From: JBBDIO01 sp040880365
GTDB lineage: Bacteria; Chloroflexota; Anaerolineae; Caldilineales; Caldilineaceae
DNA: 27,538 nt
Reading direction: 5' to 3'
Assembly (NCBI GenBank): GCA_040880365.1
Contig: JBBDIO010000154.1
Coordinates: 1 to 27,538, forward strand
Position 1 is the stretch's first letter; every line of letters begins with the position of its first letter. The notes beneath the pieces were generated by a model. That model had not been told where the DNA came from, did no database searches, and was given only the letters and a program-made list of their open reading frames with translations. A program made the position numbers and the translations under genes. Positions 16,544 through 24,046 of this stretch are shown here, in pieces.

Positions 16544-16679
16544 ACAGACTGCAAGCTTGGTTCAACCCCACCCCATCTTCGCGCTGTAAAAACCTCGCTG
16601 CGAAAATCTTGCCATGAAATAGTTATATTTGACGCCGGTGTCTGTCACCCCTGCGCACGCGTCTGGAAGGAGTGTCTGT

Positions 16680-17759
16680 ATGGCTGAACAACCTACGCAC
16701 AGCCCTTTGTATGCCGCTACCAATTCGATCCTCAACCGGGAGATTCATGAACAGCCGGCAGTCTTGCGCCGTTTTCTCGATCTGGAACTGCCTCAGGTTG
16801 ATCGCGTCGTGCGTGCGATCCGCCAGCGCGATATCAGTTTTGTTTTCATCGCCGGGCGGGGGACCAGCGACAATGCGGGTCGCTATGCCAACTATTTGCT
16901 GGGGGCGCGCAATGGATTGGCGGTTGCATTGGCGGCACCCAGCCTGTTTACCACCTATGGCGCGCCGCCGCGTCTCGACCGTGCGCTGGTGCTGGCAATC
17001 AGCCAGAGTGGACGCAGCCCCGACATTGTGGCCGTCGTCACCGAGGCGCGACGCCAGGGCGCGCTGACGGTTGCGATCACGAATCAGAGCGATTCGGACC
17101 TGGCCCACGCCGCCGAATATGTCCTGGATCTCCATGCGGGAGAAGAGCGTTCGATTGCCGCAACCAAGACCTATTCGGCACAGCTCCTGGCTATAGCTGC
17201 CTTGGGCACGCGCCTGGCCGATGATGGGGCCGCGCTGGCCGAGCTTCATGCGTTGCCCGATGCGGTGGAGGAAGTGCTGGAGATTTCGCCACGGGTGGGC
17301 CAGGCTGCCGAACGCTATCGCTATATGCGGGCTTGTGTGGTAATTGGGCGAGGGTATAATTATGCAACGGCGCATGAGGTGGCCTTGAAATTAAAGGAGC
17401 TGACCTATACACTTGCCGAACCCTACAGCTCTGCCGATTTTATGCACGGTCCGTTGGCGCTCATAGAAGATGGGTTCCCAGCCTTTGTTGTGGCGCCCCG
17501 CGGAAAAATGCGCGAGGAAATGCTGGATTTTATTGCCTTGCTGAACAAACGCGAGGCCGAGCCTTTAGTTGTCAGCGACGACAAAGCCCTTCTACGCCTG
17601 GGACGTGTTGCGTTGCCGCTGCCGGTTTCGGTGGCAGAGTGGCTTTCGCCCTTCACGGCCATCATTCCTGGGCAGTTGTTCGCCATGCACCTGGCCGCGG
17701 TGCGCGACTATGATCCCGACCATCCGCGGGGCTTGCGCAAGGTGACGGAGACGCATTGA
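16680..17759 (+). CDS. Double-SIS sugar-phosphate isomerase/deaminase-like protein
   Basis: The 359-residue protein has two SIS domains, about 35-180 and 205-345, as in the isomerase half of GlmS, without the glutaminase domain. Visible motifs are GRGTSDNAG and SQSGRS (108-113) for phosphate binding, ATKTY (161-165), VIGRGYNYATAHEVALKLKE (221-240), HGP (256-258) and a closing PRGLRKVTET typical of NagB-II/AgaS-like aminosugar-phosphate isomerases or deaminases. The probable role is conversion of glucosamine-6-phosphate or a related aminosugar phosphate; the exact substrate is inferred. The start at 16680 is chosen over an earlier in-frame codon (16629) because a strong GGAAGGAG (16665-16672) lies 7 bases before it. 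It follows the fusion gene by 136 bases on the same strand and converges on ybaK. Confidence 0.92.
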   Translation: MAEQPTHSPLYAATNSILNREIHEQPAVLRRFLDLELPQVDRVVRAIRQRDISFVFIAGRGTSDNAGRYANYLLGARNGLAVALAAPSLFTTYGAPPRLDRALVLAISQSGRSPDIVAVVTEARRQGALTVAITNQSDSDLAHAAEYVLDLHAGEERSIAATKTYSAQLLAIAALGTRLADDGAALAELHALPDAVEEVLEISPRVGQAAERYRYMRACVVIGRGYNYATAHEVALKLKELTYTLAEPYSSADFMHGPLALIEDGFPAFVVAPRGKMREEMLDFIALLNKREAEPLVVSDDKALLRLGRVALPLPVSVAEWLSPFTAIIPGQLFAMHLAAVRDYDPDHPRGLRKVTETH

Positions 17760-17830
17760 GGATGATTTGTAGCGCAAGGCTGTGGCTGGGTCGGAGCGTG
17801 CCTGTAGGTTGGGAGCAGGAAACGGAGGCG

Positions 17831-18379
17831 CTATTCCGTGTGTAATGCGATTGTGGTGGCACGGGTGATGTCGATGAGCGCAGCCGGGGGTAGCTCTACA
17901 TTCACGCCGCGCTGTCCGGCGCTCACCGCGATGGTGGCAAACGCCGTGGCGCGGGCATCTATATAGACCCGCAGCGGTTTGTGGGTAAGCGCCAACGGGC
18001 TGATGCCGCCGGTTTGCAGCCCGGTGAGTTGTTCTGCTTGTTGGTGGGTCGCCATTTTGACCTTTTTCTGACCAGCGGCGCGGGCCAATGCTTTCAGGTC
18101 GAGTGTGTCGGGGCCGGGGATCACGACCAGCATGGGCTTGCTGCCTGGCTCATCTGCCAGCACAACCAGGGTTTTGAAGACCCGTGCGGGTGGCAATCCA
18201 ATGGCGTGCGCAACATCCACTGCGCTGCCGGTGGCACTGCCAATGTCGGGTGCGTAGGTGTGCATCGTGTAGTCAACCTTGCGACTGTCCAGGAGACGTG
18301 TCACGTTGTTTTTGAATTCGCCCTTGTTCGCGGCGTGTGCCGGGCCGCTTTGGGGGGCAGTCTTCGCTTTGGGTGACAT
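17831..18379 (-). CDS. ybaK: YbaK/EbsC-type Cys-tRNA(Pro) deacylase
   Basis: The 182-residue protein matches the YbaK/EbsC family, which hydrolyses cysteine mischarged onto tRNA-Pro. After a polar N-terminal extension of about 20 residues come VFKTLVV, VVIPGPDTLDLKALARAAG, the conserved Lys-rich turn QKKVKMA, TGLQTGGISPLAL and a VSAGQRGVNVEL block, in the usual order and with the usual length for the core. Lys in VFKTL and the GGxSP loop are the family's functional signature. An AGG lies 7 bases upstream of the ATG. It is divergent from the membrane-protein gene, with about 35 bases between the start codons, so the two may share a control region. Confidence 0.93.
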   Translation of the reverse strand: MSPKAKTAPQSGPAHAANKGEFKNNVTRLLDSRKVDYTMHTYAPDIGSATGSAVDVAHAIGLPPARVFKTLVVLADEPGSKPMLVVIPGPDTLDLKALARAAGQKKVKMATHQQAEQLTGLQTGGISPLALTHKPLRVYIDARATAFATIAVSAGQRGVNVELPPAALIDITRATTIALHTE

Positions 18380-18414
18380 GGGAACCTGCTTTCGTAGCGC
18401 TAGTCAGGATAATT

Positions 18415-19137
18415 GTGGATCTGCTCACCGATTTCTGGGCACGCGTGTTGGCCGCATGGGTTGAACTGCGTGCGGATCTGTTTGGGGCCATGCCGAGTGA
18501 TGTGGAGTGGCCCATCACGGTGGTGAGTCTTTTGCTATTGGTGCTGATTGGGCGCGTGGCGGGCTGGAATCGCCGCCGCTATTTGGCGCGGCAGATGTTG
18601 CAACAGATTCGGGATAGCAATCCACATCCGATCCGTGTCTACCGCGGGCCAAATGCTGATGGTTTCGTGGTGGAAAGCAACCCCGCGCCAGAACCATTTG
18701 CCCAGTTGATGATTCTCTATGTGCCCGATTCGCGCCTGGATCCGCTGGGGATGATACGTTGGCTGTTGCGGCGTGACGCGCATTCGTTGCGCGTGCGGGG
18801 CATGTTGCACACGCCGCCGCGCGCCGAGTTGATCTGGCGGCGCCATAGTGATCCCGCGGCTGGGTTGATTGCCGAGCGTGGTCAGCGTGCCTGGGTCTTG
18901 CGCACATTGGATTTTAATGAAGCCCAGTATAGCACACGGGGTGTGGATACGGCTGCGCTGGAGCATGTTTTTGCCGATTTTCAGACGCGCTTTGGGTCTA
19001 TTCTGCGCCACTTTGTGGTGCGCAACGAGATCCAGCCCCAGGTGGAGATTGCGCTGGGCGCGCCTCGGCTGATGCCGTTGACCGTGGCGGGCTTTTTGAT
19101 CTCATTGCGCAATGTGGGACGGGCTGCGCGTAGTTAA
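18415..19137 (+). CDS. Membrane-anchored protein of unknown function
   Basis: I do not recognise this family. The 240-residue product starts with an amphipathic helical stretch, then a single strong membrane helix (PITVVSLLLLVLIGRVAGW, about residues 28-46), followed by a basic cytosolic-side segment (NRRRYLAR) and a soluble domain of about 190 residues with mixed alpha/beta character. GTG at 18415 is chosen as start because AGGAT precedes it closely and longer versions would run through the start of the divergent ybaK gene. An ATG at 18490 is a shorter alternative that would still keep the membrane helix. A bidirectional terminator lies downstream. Confidence 0.72.
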   Translation: MDLLTDFWARVLAAWVELRADLFGAMPSDVEWPITVVSLLLLVLIGRVAGWNRRRYLARQMLQQIRDSNPHPIRVYRGPNADGFVVESNPAPEPFAQLMILYVPDSRLDPLGMIRWLLRRDAHSLRVRGMLHTPPRAELIWRRHSDPAAGLIAERGQRAWVLRTLDFNEAQYSTRGVDTAALEHVFADFQTRFGSILRHFVVRNEIQPQVEIALGAPRLMPLTVAGFLISLRNVGRAARS

Positions 19138-19227
19138 ATACAGGCCGTGGCATTGCAGAGACCAACGAAACGGCAGCAGCCAACCGGAACGGTGTGTGCG
19201 GCACACCAATCATCGCCACACCAATAA

Positions 19228-19266
19228 AAAAAGTGCGCTCGGAGGTCACTTGCGAGCGCACTTTTT
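19228..19266. terminator. Bidirectional intrinsic terminator
   Basis: A perfect 14-bp stem (AAAAAGTGCGCTCG at 19228-19241 with CGAGCGCACTTTTT at 19253-19266) has an 11-base loop and T runs on both strands. It sits between the membrane-protein gene (+) and the lipoprotein gene (-), which converge. Confidence 0.92.
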
Positions 19267-19342
19267 AATACCATTCAGATGACCCTGTGGCGTATCACGC
19301 CTGGGTTCACTGTCGCTACCTCATCTTGCCAACTGTTGCCAA

Positions 19343-20362
19343 CTAGCTGCTGGTCGGACGGACCGCGGCCATTTCGGTGGGGAAGTAGACATTGATGCTG
19401 GTCTCGGCAGTCTGAACCACCGGCAACAGGCGTTCGACCATGGTCACAATTTCGCCCATATTCATGCCGCTGTCGGCGAGCGTGTTCCACAGACCCATCT
19501 GCCCGGCCAAATCCAGCACATGGTTGATTTCGCCGTCGGCCCAACCGATATAGGGCAATTGGCGACCATTGATGCCGATATGAATGCCACTGGCGTCGGT
19601 ATTGATGGCAATTTCGCTGATGTTGGCCGCCATGAGACCCTGAATCACGCCCGATTGCAGACGGAGCGCATCCCAGGGCATCCCGGTGAGGCTGACCCAT
19701 TCTGCGTCGGTGAGATCGCCTACGCGCCATCCGCCGTCGGTGTCGTAGATGACGGGCAGGATAATGCGCGGCGCTTCACCCACGGAGGCCAGGAATTCTT
19801 CCTGGGCTGCCTTGGATGCGGCGGCGCTGGGCGGCGATTCGATGAAGGTGGGGATTGCGGCTACACCTTCGGCGGCGGGGAAGCGGGCGATTACACCCAG
19901 GCCCAGGTGATTAACCAGGGGCAACAGCTTTTCCAGGGCCGGCACACCCATGCCCAGTTGGCTCAGCGTTTCGGCGGTTGCCGAAAGGATTTCGCCATCC
20001 CACCGGAGCGAGGGAATCGGCTGACCATTGACCAGAATCAACAGCCCGCTGGGCGAATTGTCGATCTGGATATGTTGAATATTGCTTTCGGTCATGAAAG
20101 CGACGGTATCGGCAGGCAGGACTACGGCATCCAGCACACCGGGCATGACCATGCTGCCCAATTGTGCAAGGGGCACGTTGCCCACGCTGGGCTGACCGGC
20201 GCTATCAAAATCGATGACGATGGCGGGCAGATCAACGGCTAGTTGATCGGCGCCGGGCAACGCTGCGGTTTGGCCGCCCGTGGCGCGTGGCGCACAACCG
20301 GCCAGTGTCAACACTACGACGGTCAACAATGTGACCCACAGCGTTACACGCTTTCTGTGCAT
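19343..20362 (-). CDS. Lipoprotein with an internal duplication, unknown function
   Basis: The 339-residue product has a classic lipoprotein signal (MHRKRVTLWV, hydrophobic core, lipobox LAGC with Cys23), so it should sit on the outer face of the membrane. I do not recognise the mature domain. Two segments resemble each other: about 92-150 and 247-316, each with a short beta stretch, the turn SG plus hydrophobics, NGQPIPSLRWDGEI in the first and NGRQLPYIGWADGEI in the second, a helix, and a closing LLPLV/LLPVV. This suggests a two-repeat beta-alpha fold. A middle segment (about 160-245) is unrelated. AGGAGG lies 8 bases before the ATG, and a near-consensus promoter lies about 140 bases upstream. 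The gene is monocistronic. Confidence 0.85.
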   Translation of the reverse strand: MHRKRVTLWVTLLTVVVLTLAGCAPRATGGQTAALPGADQLAVDLPAIVIDFDSAGQPSVGNVPLAQLGSMVMPGVLDAVVLPADTVAFMTESNIQHIQIDNSPSGLLILVNGQPIPSLRWDGEILSATAETLSQLGMGVPALEKLLPLVNHLGLGVIARFPAAEGVAAIPTFIESPPSAAASKAAQEEFLASVGEAPRIILPVIYDTDGGWRVGDLTDAEWVSLTGMPWDALRLQSGVIQGLMAANISEIAINTDASGIHIGINGRQLPYIGWADGEINHVLDLAGQMGLWNTLADSGMNMGEIVTMVERLLPVVQTAETSINVYFPTEMAAVRPTSS

Positions 20363-20856
20363 AATGAAATCCTCCTATAAACGGATTGCGGATAAGGATT
20401 GATTAATAATTGATGACGTGGAGCACGCAAAAAAGGAACAATTAAAGGTAGTTGAAAATTCCGAAGCTATGTGCGGGGCGCGCAATTTCCCCTAACATTG
20501 GCATTGTACACGGGCGGATTGGGTGTGTCAACTCTGCGAAATTCGGCAGCGCGGGAATTGATGTCTGGATGACGGCTTGGAGGTCTATGTGAAAAATGCC
20601 ACAGGAGGTGGAGATGCCGGCATGAATGTGCAGTGGGGAAATCGTGCTGTGAATTATGCCGGGTGCGCTTCCAGCGGTATAATGAAGGATAAAATCCTGG
20701 TTCAAAACCAGGAATGACCTGTCCTTGACCTGTCCTTGACCATCTGGAACCGTTGGGGTGGGTGTGCATTTTCGCATAATCTTGCATGAATTTGTATCTT
20801 CATTCCCGCCAACTGCGCCCTGCAATCCAGACGACACTAGCGAAACGTAAACTATT
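20363..20856. other. 494-base divergent intergenic region
   Basis: Besides the lipoprotein promoter, the spacer holds a perfect 8-bp hairpin TCCTGGTT, CAA, AACCAGGA (20695-20713) without a T tract. It is followed by a tandem 11-bp repeat TGACCTGTCCT (20715-20736, with a partial third copy). A TATAAT (20678-20683) points towards the plus-strand methyltransferase gene but has no good -35 box. No small gene was seen. Confidence 0.6.
20503..20531 (-). promoter_or_regulatory. Near-consensus sigma70 promoter of the duplicated lipoprotein gene
   Basis: On the minus strand there is a perfect TTGACA (20531-20526), a 17-base spacer and TACAAT (20508-20503). The predicted start is near 20496 and the leader about 134 bases. 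Confidence 0.8.
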
Positions 20857-21909
20857 GTGAACTCAAATGAAACTGAATCTGCCGGCGTGCTGGCGACCGA
20901 GGCGAACGCCCAAACCGAGGCGAACGCCCAAACCGAGGCGAATGCCCAATCTGCATCTGAGACGGCCAACAACTCTGGATCCGCGCCGTGCATGGCTGCC
21001 GGCGATCTGGTGTTGATTCTTGCACCCGGAGAAAAGCGCTATCTGATCCGCCTGCGTGCCGGCGCAGAGCTGCATACGCATCTGGGGATCTATCGCCACG
21101 ATGATTTAATTGGGCAGCCCTTTGGGGCGTTGATTCACAGCCGATTGGATCACCCGGCGCTGGCTGTGGAGCCGGGGCTGCGCGATTTTATGACGCATAT
21201 CAAGCGCGGCACGCAGATTATTTATCCCAAAGATGCTGCCTATCTGACCTATCGGATGAACCTGCGCGCGGGGGCGACGGTGATTGAGGCGGGCACAGGC
21301 AGTGGTGGGCTGACCATGGCTTTGGCGTGGGCGGTTGCACCTTCGGGCCGTGTCTACACCTATGAGGCACGCGCGGAGACGGCAGCGCTGGCCCGGTCGA
21401 ACCTGGCGCGCGTGCAACTGGATCAATATGTGACGTTTCACGAGCAGTCGATTGAAGACGGTTTTCAGCAAGCGGGCGTTGATGCGCTCTTCCTGGATGT
21501 GCGCGAACCCTGGCGCTTCCTGGACTCTGTGCGACAGGCGTTGCGGCCGGGTGGGTTTTTTGCCGGGCTGGTCCCCACGACGAACCAGGTCAGCGCGTTT
21601 ATTGAGGGGCTGGAACAGAAGGGGTTTGTGGAAATCAACGTGGAAGAATTGCTGTTGCGTACCTATAAACCTGTCCCCGACCGCTTGCGGCCCCAGGATA
21701 ATATGATTGGGCATACGGGGTTTCTGCTGTTTGCGCGTAGCACGCAGCTAGAGGCGAATGACGTGCGCTGGCAGAATAAGGAACGGCGACGTTATCTGGC
21801 ACGCCGCAAGATGGAAGCGCGCGATGCGGCCTATGATGCCGAACAAGCCACGGCGGCGGCGGATGGCGAGCGAACACCCAGATATCCGCGGCTGAATCTA
21901 CCCAAGTAG
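20857..21909 (+). CDS. trmI: tRNA (adenine-58-N1)-methyltransferase, TrmI family
   Basis: The product methylates N1 of adenine 58 in the tRNA T-loop using SAM; the family works as a tetramer. The core shows the TrmI order: an N-terminal beta domain with GDLVLIL, the HLGIYRHDDLIGQPFG block, YPKDAAYL, then motif I VIEAGTGSGGLT (142-153), the acidic VYTYEAR (Glu170), and FLDVREPW in the catalytic region where relatives have a D-x-P-x-P-W-like motif. The GTG start at 20857 gives 350 residues, longer than usual because of an N-terminal extension of about 45 residues with three TEANAQ units; SD support is weak, and Met46 could be the start instead. The last 12 bases overlap the convergent glycosyltransferase gene. 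Confidence 0.9.
   Translation: MNSNETESAGVLATEANAQTEANAQTEANAQSASETANNSGSAPCMAAGDLVLILAPGEKRYLIRLRAGAELHTHLGIYRHDDLIGQPFGALIHSRLDHPALAVEPGLRDFMTHIKRGTQIIYPKDAAYLTYRMNLRAGATVIEAGTGSGGLTMALAWAVAPSGRVYTYEARAETAALARSNLARVQLDQYVTFHEQSIEDGFQQAGVDALFLDVREPWRFLDSVRQALRPGGFFAGLVPTTNQVSAFIEGLEQKGFVEINVEELLLRTYKPVPDRLRPQDNMIGHTGFLLFARSTQLEANDVRWQNKERRRYLARRKMEARDAAYDAEQATAAADGERTPRYPRLNLPK
20896..20949. repeat. Three in-frame 18-bp tandem repeats (TEANAQ)
   Basis: The unit ACCGAGGCGAACGCCCAA occurs three times head to tail; the third differs by one base. It encodes Thr-Glu-Ala-Asn-Ala-Gln repeats in the N-terminal extension of the TrmI-like protein. The near identity of the copies at DNA level suggests recent expansion. 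Confidence 0.9.
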
Positions 21910-23229
21910 GGTCCCATAAAATTCGTAGAGCCGCGCGCCCAGTGCAGACCAGTTGTATTGGGCCAAGAGGGAGGCATGGGCTGCGCGCTGGCGGGTTCGT
22001 TGCGTATCCGGATCTTGCAACAACTCCAATACTGCCTGGGCAAATGCCTGGGGTGTTGCATCGGGGGCAAGCAGCTGAATGTTTCCCGCCTGACCATAGG
22101 CGCGCTGTTCGCCCACGGCCGAGGCAATTACCGGGACGCCGTGTAGCAGAGTGGTTGCCAGGCGCACACTGCATTTGGCCTGTTGCAGGGGGGTAGGCTG
22201 TGCGGGGAAGATGGCACAGACGCTGGATTCGTATAGCGGACCCAGGTCGTCGAGGCGGATATGGCCCAGCCACTGGATGCGGGAAATATCCAACTCCGAT
22301 TGCGCGGCGTGGCTCTGGAACGCAGTCTTGAAATCTGTCTCCAGTTGAGGATGTATGCCCGCACCCGCGACCTGAAGGGTCGCGGTGGGATGGTGGTCGA
22401 AAATGGTGGTGCAAAAATCTGCCAGCCAGGCGGGGGAAATCTCCATGAAGCGTGAGAAGAAGAGGATTTGTGCAGATTCGGGTGTGGGGTAATGCACTGG
22501 TGCGTCATCTGCCGCGGCTCGCGTGGGCGATGTGGATGGCGTTTGTGCAAGCCCGTTGGGGAGATAGCAGATGGGCAGCGCGGGGTTGCGGCGCTGGACC
22601 TGGTCGACCAACCACTGGCTTGCCGCAGTAATGCCGTGTGCGTGTGTGTGTCCCCAGTTTTCCTGCCAGGAAATCAGGCGTTGGACAGGCCCGCTGCGCC
22701 CGTTGAGGCGTGCCCAGTCCTGCTCCCAGTCGTCAATGTCCAACACGATCCGGGGGTGTATGCCCAGCGCTTTCCCCAAATGCCACAGGAGCGTTTGTAT
22801 GCCGCCGGCATAGGCGACCGGCTTGACGATGTGGACGATTTGCGCCGGTCGGCGCTGTAGCCGCCGCACCATGCGCCCGAATATGGCAGGGGGTCCACCG
22901 GCAAGCCGTACATTCTCAATGCGCACACCGCCATCACTCCAGATCAGACCGCTATGCGCGGGTGTATCCCACGGGGGGATGAGAATCTCGACTTCGAGGC
23001 CCTGGCGGTGCAGATATTGGGCCAACGGCAGAATCCTCGCCCAGACAGTTGTCTTTTGTCCCAAACCGAAGGGCGCGACAAATGTTATACGCTGGAGGCT
23101 GGCGAGTGGGATTTGCGGGGGGACGGTGTGATGGTCGTTCTGGGTAGTGGATTGACTGGTCAAGAGTCTCCGCTCAATCTTTTGTCTGGGTTGTCGGTGG
23201 GGTTGGGCACGCGCCAAGCCTGCTAACAT
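21898..23229 (-). CDS. Glycosyltransferase with GT-B fold (family 4-like)
   Basis: The 443-residue protein reads as a GT-B glycosyltransferase. An N-terminal Rossmann part begins at RITFVAPFGLGQKTTVWARI (about residue 47) with an H-x-KP stretch (VHIVKPVAYAGG). The C-terminal Rossmann part has ILFFSRFMEISP, an LQVAGAG strand, IQWLGHIRLDDLGPLY and the donor-binding end GVPVIASAVGEQRAYG. It probably transfers a sugar from a nucleotide donor onto a surface glycan or lipid; donor and acceptor cannot be told. The first about 40 residues are polar and unlike the family, so a downstream GTG near residue 36 may be the real start. ATG at 23229 directly follows an in-frame GTG at 23232. It lies 37 bases after an unknown gene on the same strand, a likely operon, and overlaps trmI by 12 bases tail to tail. 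Confidence 0.85.
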   Translation of the reverse strand: MLAGLARAQPHRQPRQKIERRLLTSQSTTQNDHHTVPPQIPLASLQRITFVAPFGLGQKTTVWARILPLAQYLHRQGLEVEILIPPWDTPAHSGLIWSDGGVRIENVRLAGGPPAIFGRMVRRLQRRPAQIVHIVKPVAYAGGIQTLLWHLGKALGIHPRIVLDIDDWEQDWARLNGRSGPVQRLISWQENWGHTHAHGITAASQWLVDQVQRRNPALPICYLPNGLAQTPSTSPTRAAADDAPVHYPTPESAQILFFSRFMEISPAWLADFCTTIFDHHPTATLQVAGAGIHPQLETDFKTAFQSHAAQSELDISRIQWLGHIRLDDLGPLYESSVCAIFPAQPTPLQQAKCSVRLATTLLHGVPVIASAVGEQRAYGQAGNIQLLAPDATPQAFAQAVLELLQDPDTQRTRQRAAHASLLAQYNWSALGARLYEFYGTLLG

Positions 23230-23266
23230 CACGATCAGCCTGCGCTGCTATTTGTCCGGTTTTCCG

Positions 23267-23800
23267 TCAGTCAGTCGTGATCTGTTTAGGCCAAATCGGA
23301 ATGTTTGCCGCCAGGTGGGCCAATGTGTCTTGTTCCAGCTGCATGGGGACGGTGATCGCATACTTCTGTGCCAGTTGTGGGGCATACCATTGATAGATGA
23401 CCACCAATGCCAGGGCCTGGGCGACTGCGTGGTTACGCATATCCATCACCGGATTGTCCGATTGGGGCGGCGCAGGGGGCAGAATTAAGGTCTTTTCCAG
23501 TGCGGCCCGTTGGCTGTCGCCCAGGTACAGGTTCAGATTTTGGGTATTGCTGGGATACCGAATGCCGTTCGCGGCCAGCATCATCGCAATGATCTGCTTA
23601 CGAAGTGGTTGGATCCGGCTGTGCAGCAGCAGCGTTTCACCCCGTTGATAGAGAGTGGGCAATTCTGCCAAAATGCGCCAGACTGTTTGCAGCATGTCTT
23701 CGACCTCGGTGGGCGGCGGCGCGCTGAGCGTATCGGGCCAGGTTTGGGGCAAACGGGTCTTGGGCATTTGAGTCTGGAGCAGTGCAGAGCGCGTGGACAT
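23267..23800 (-). CDS. Soluble protein of unknown function, paired with the glycosyltransferase
   Basis: I do not recognise this family. With the start at 23800 (MSTRSALL) the product has 177 residues, mostly predicted helical, with no signal peptide or clear membrane helix. An upstream in-frame ATG at 23902 would add 34 residues, but the added part looks non-coding and contains a TATACT box (23813-23808) 7 bases before the shorter start. If that box is a real -10, the transcript would be nearly leaderless. The stop lies 37 bases before the glycosyltransferase start, so both are probably co-transcribed and may share a pathway, which is an inference from position only. Confidence 0.65.
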   Translation of the reverse strand: MSTRSALLQTQMPKTRLPQTWPDTLSAPPPTEVEDMLQTVWRILAELPTLYQRGETLLLHSRIQPLRKQIIAMMLAANGIRYPSNTQNLNLYLGDSQRAALEKTLILPPAPPQSDNPVMDMRNHAVAQALALVVIYQWYAPQLAQKYAITVPMQLEQDTLAHLAANIPIWPKQITTD

Positions 23801-24046
23801 AGCCGCAAGTATAGCACAGCCGGATTCTGGGATTGGTAATTCGTAAGTGGGAATCTGCTTCACAGGTTTGCTGCCCAAAGCCGGGTATACTGGGCGGTAC
23901 ACTTTTATCCGATTGGGTTTAGACCAAAGTGGGTCAGGCTGGGCCGGTATGCTGCCTGTCGGCTTTTAATCAGCATCAATTTGTATGAAGCGTGGGCAGC
24001 CAGCTCGCGCGGCAAAAATAGCATTACTCATTTGAGAGGAGTATGA

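Noticed and set aside
20678..20683. TATAAT as the trmI promoter
   Set aside because: The -35 position at 17-18 bases has at most 2-3 matches to TTGACA and there is no extended -10 TG, so it is left unassigned.
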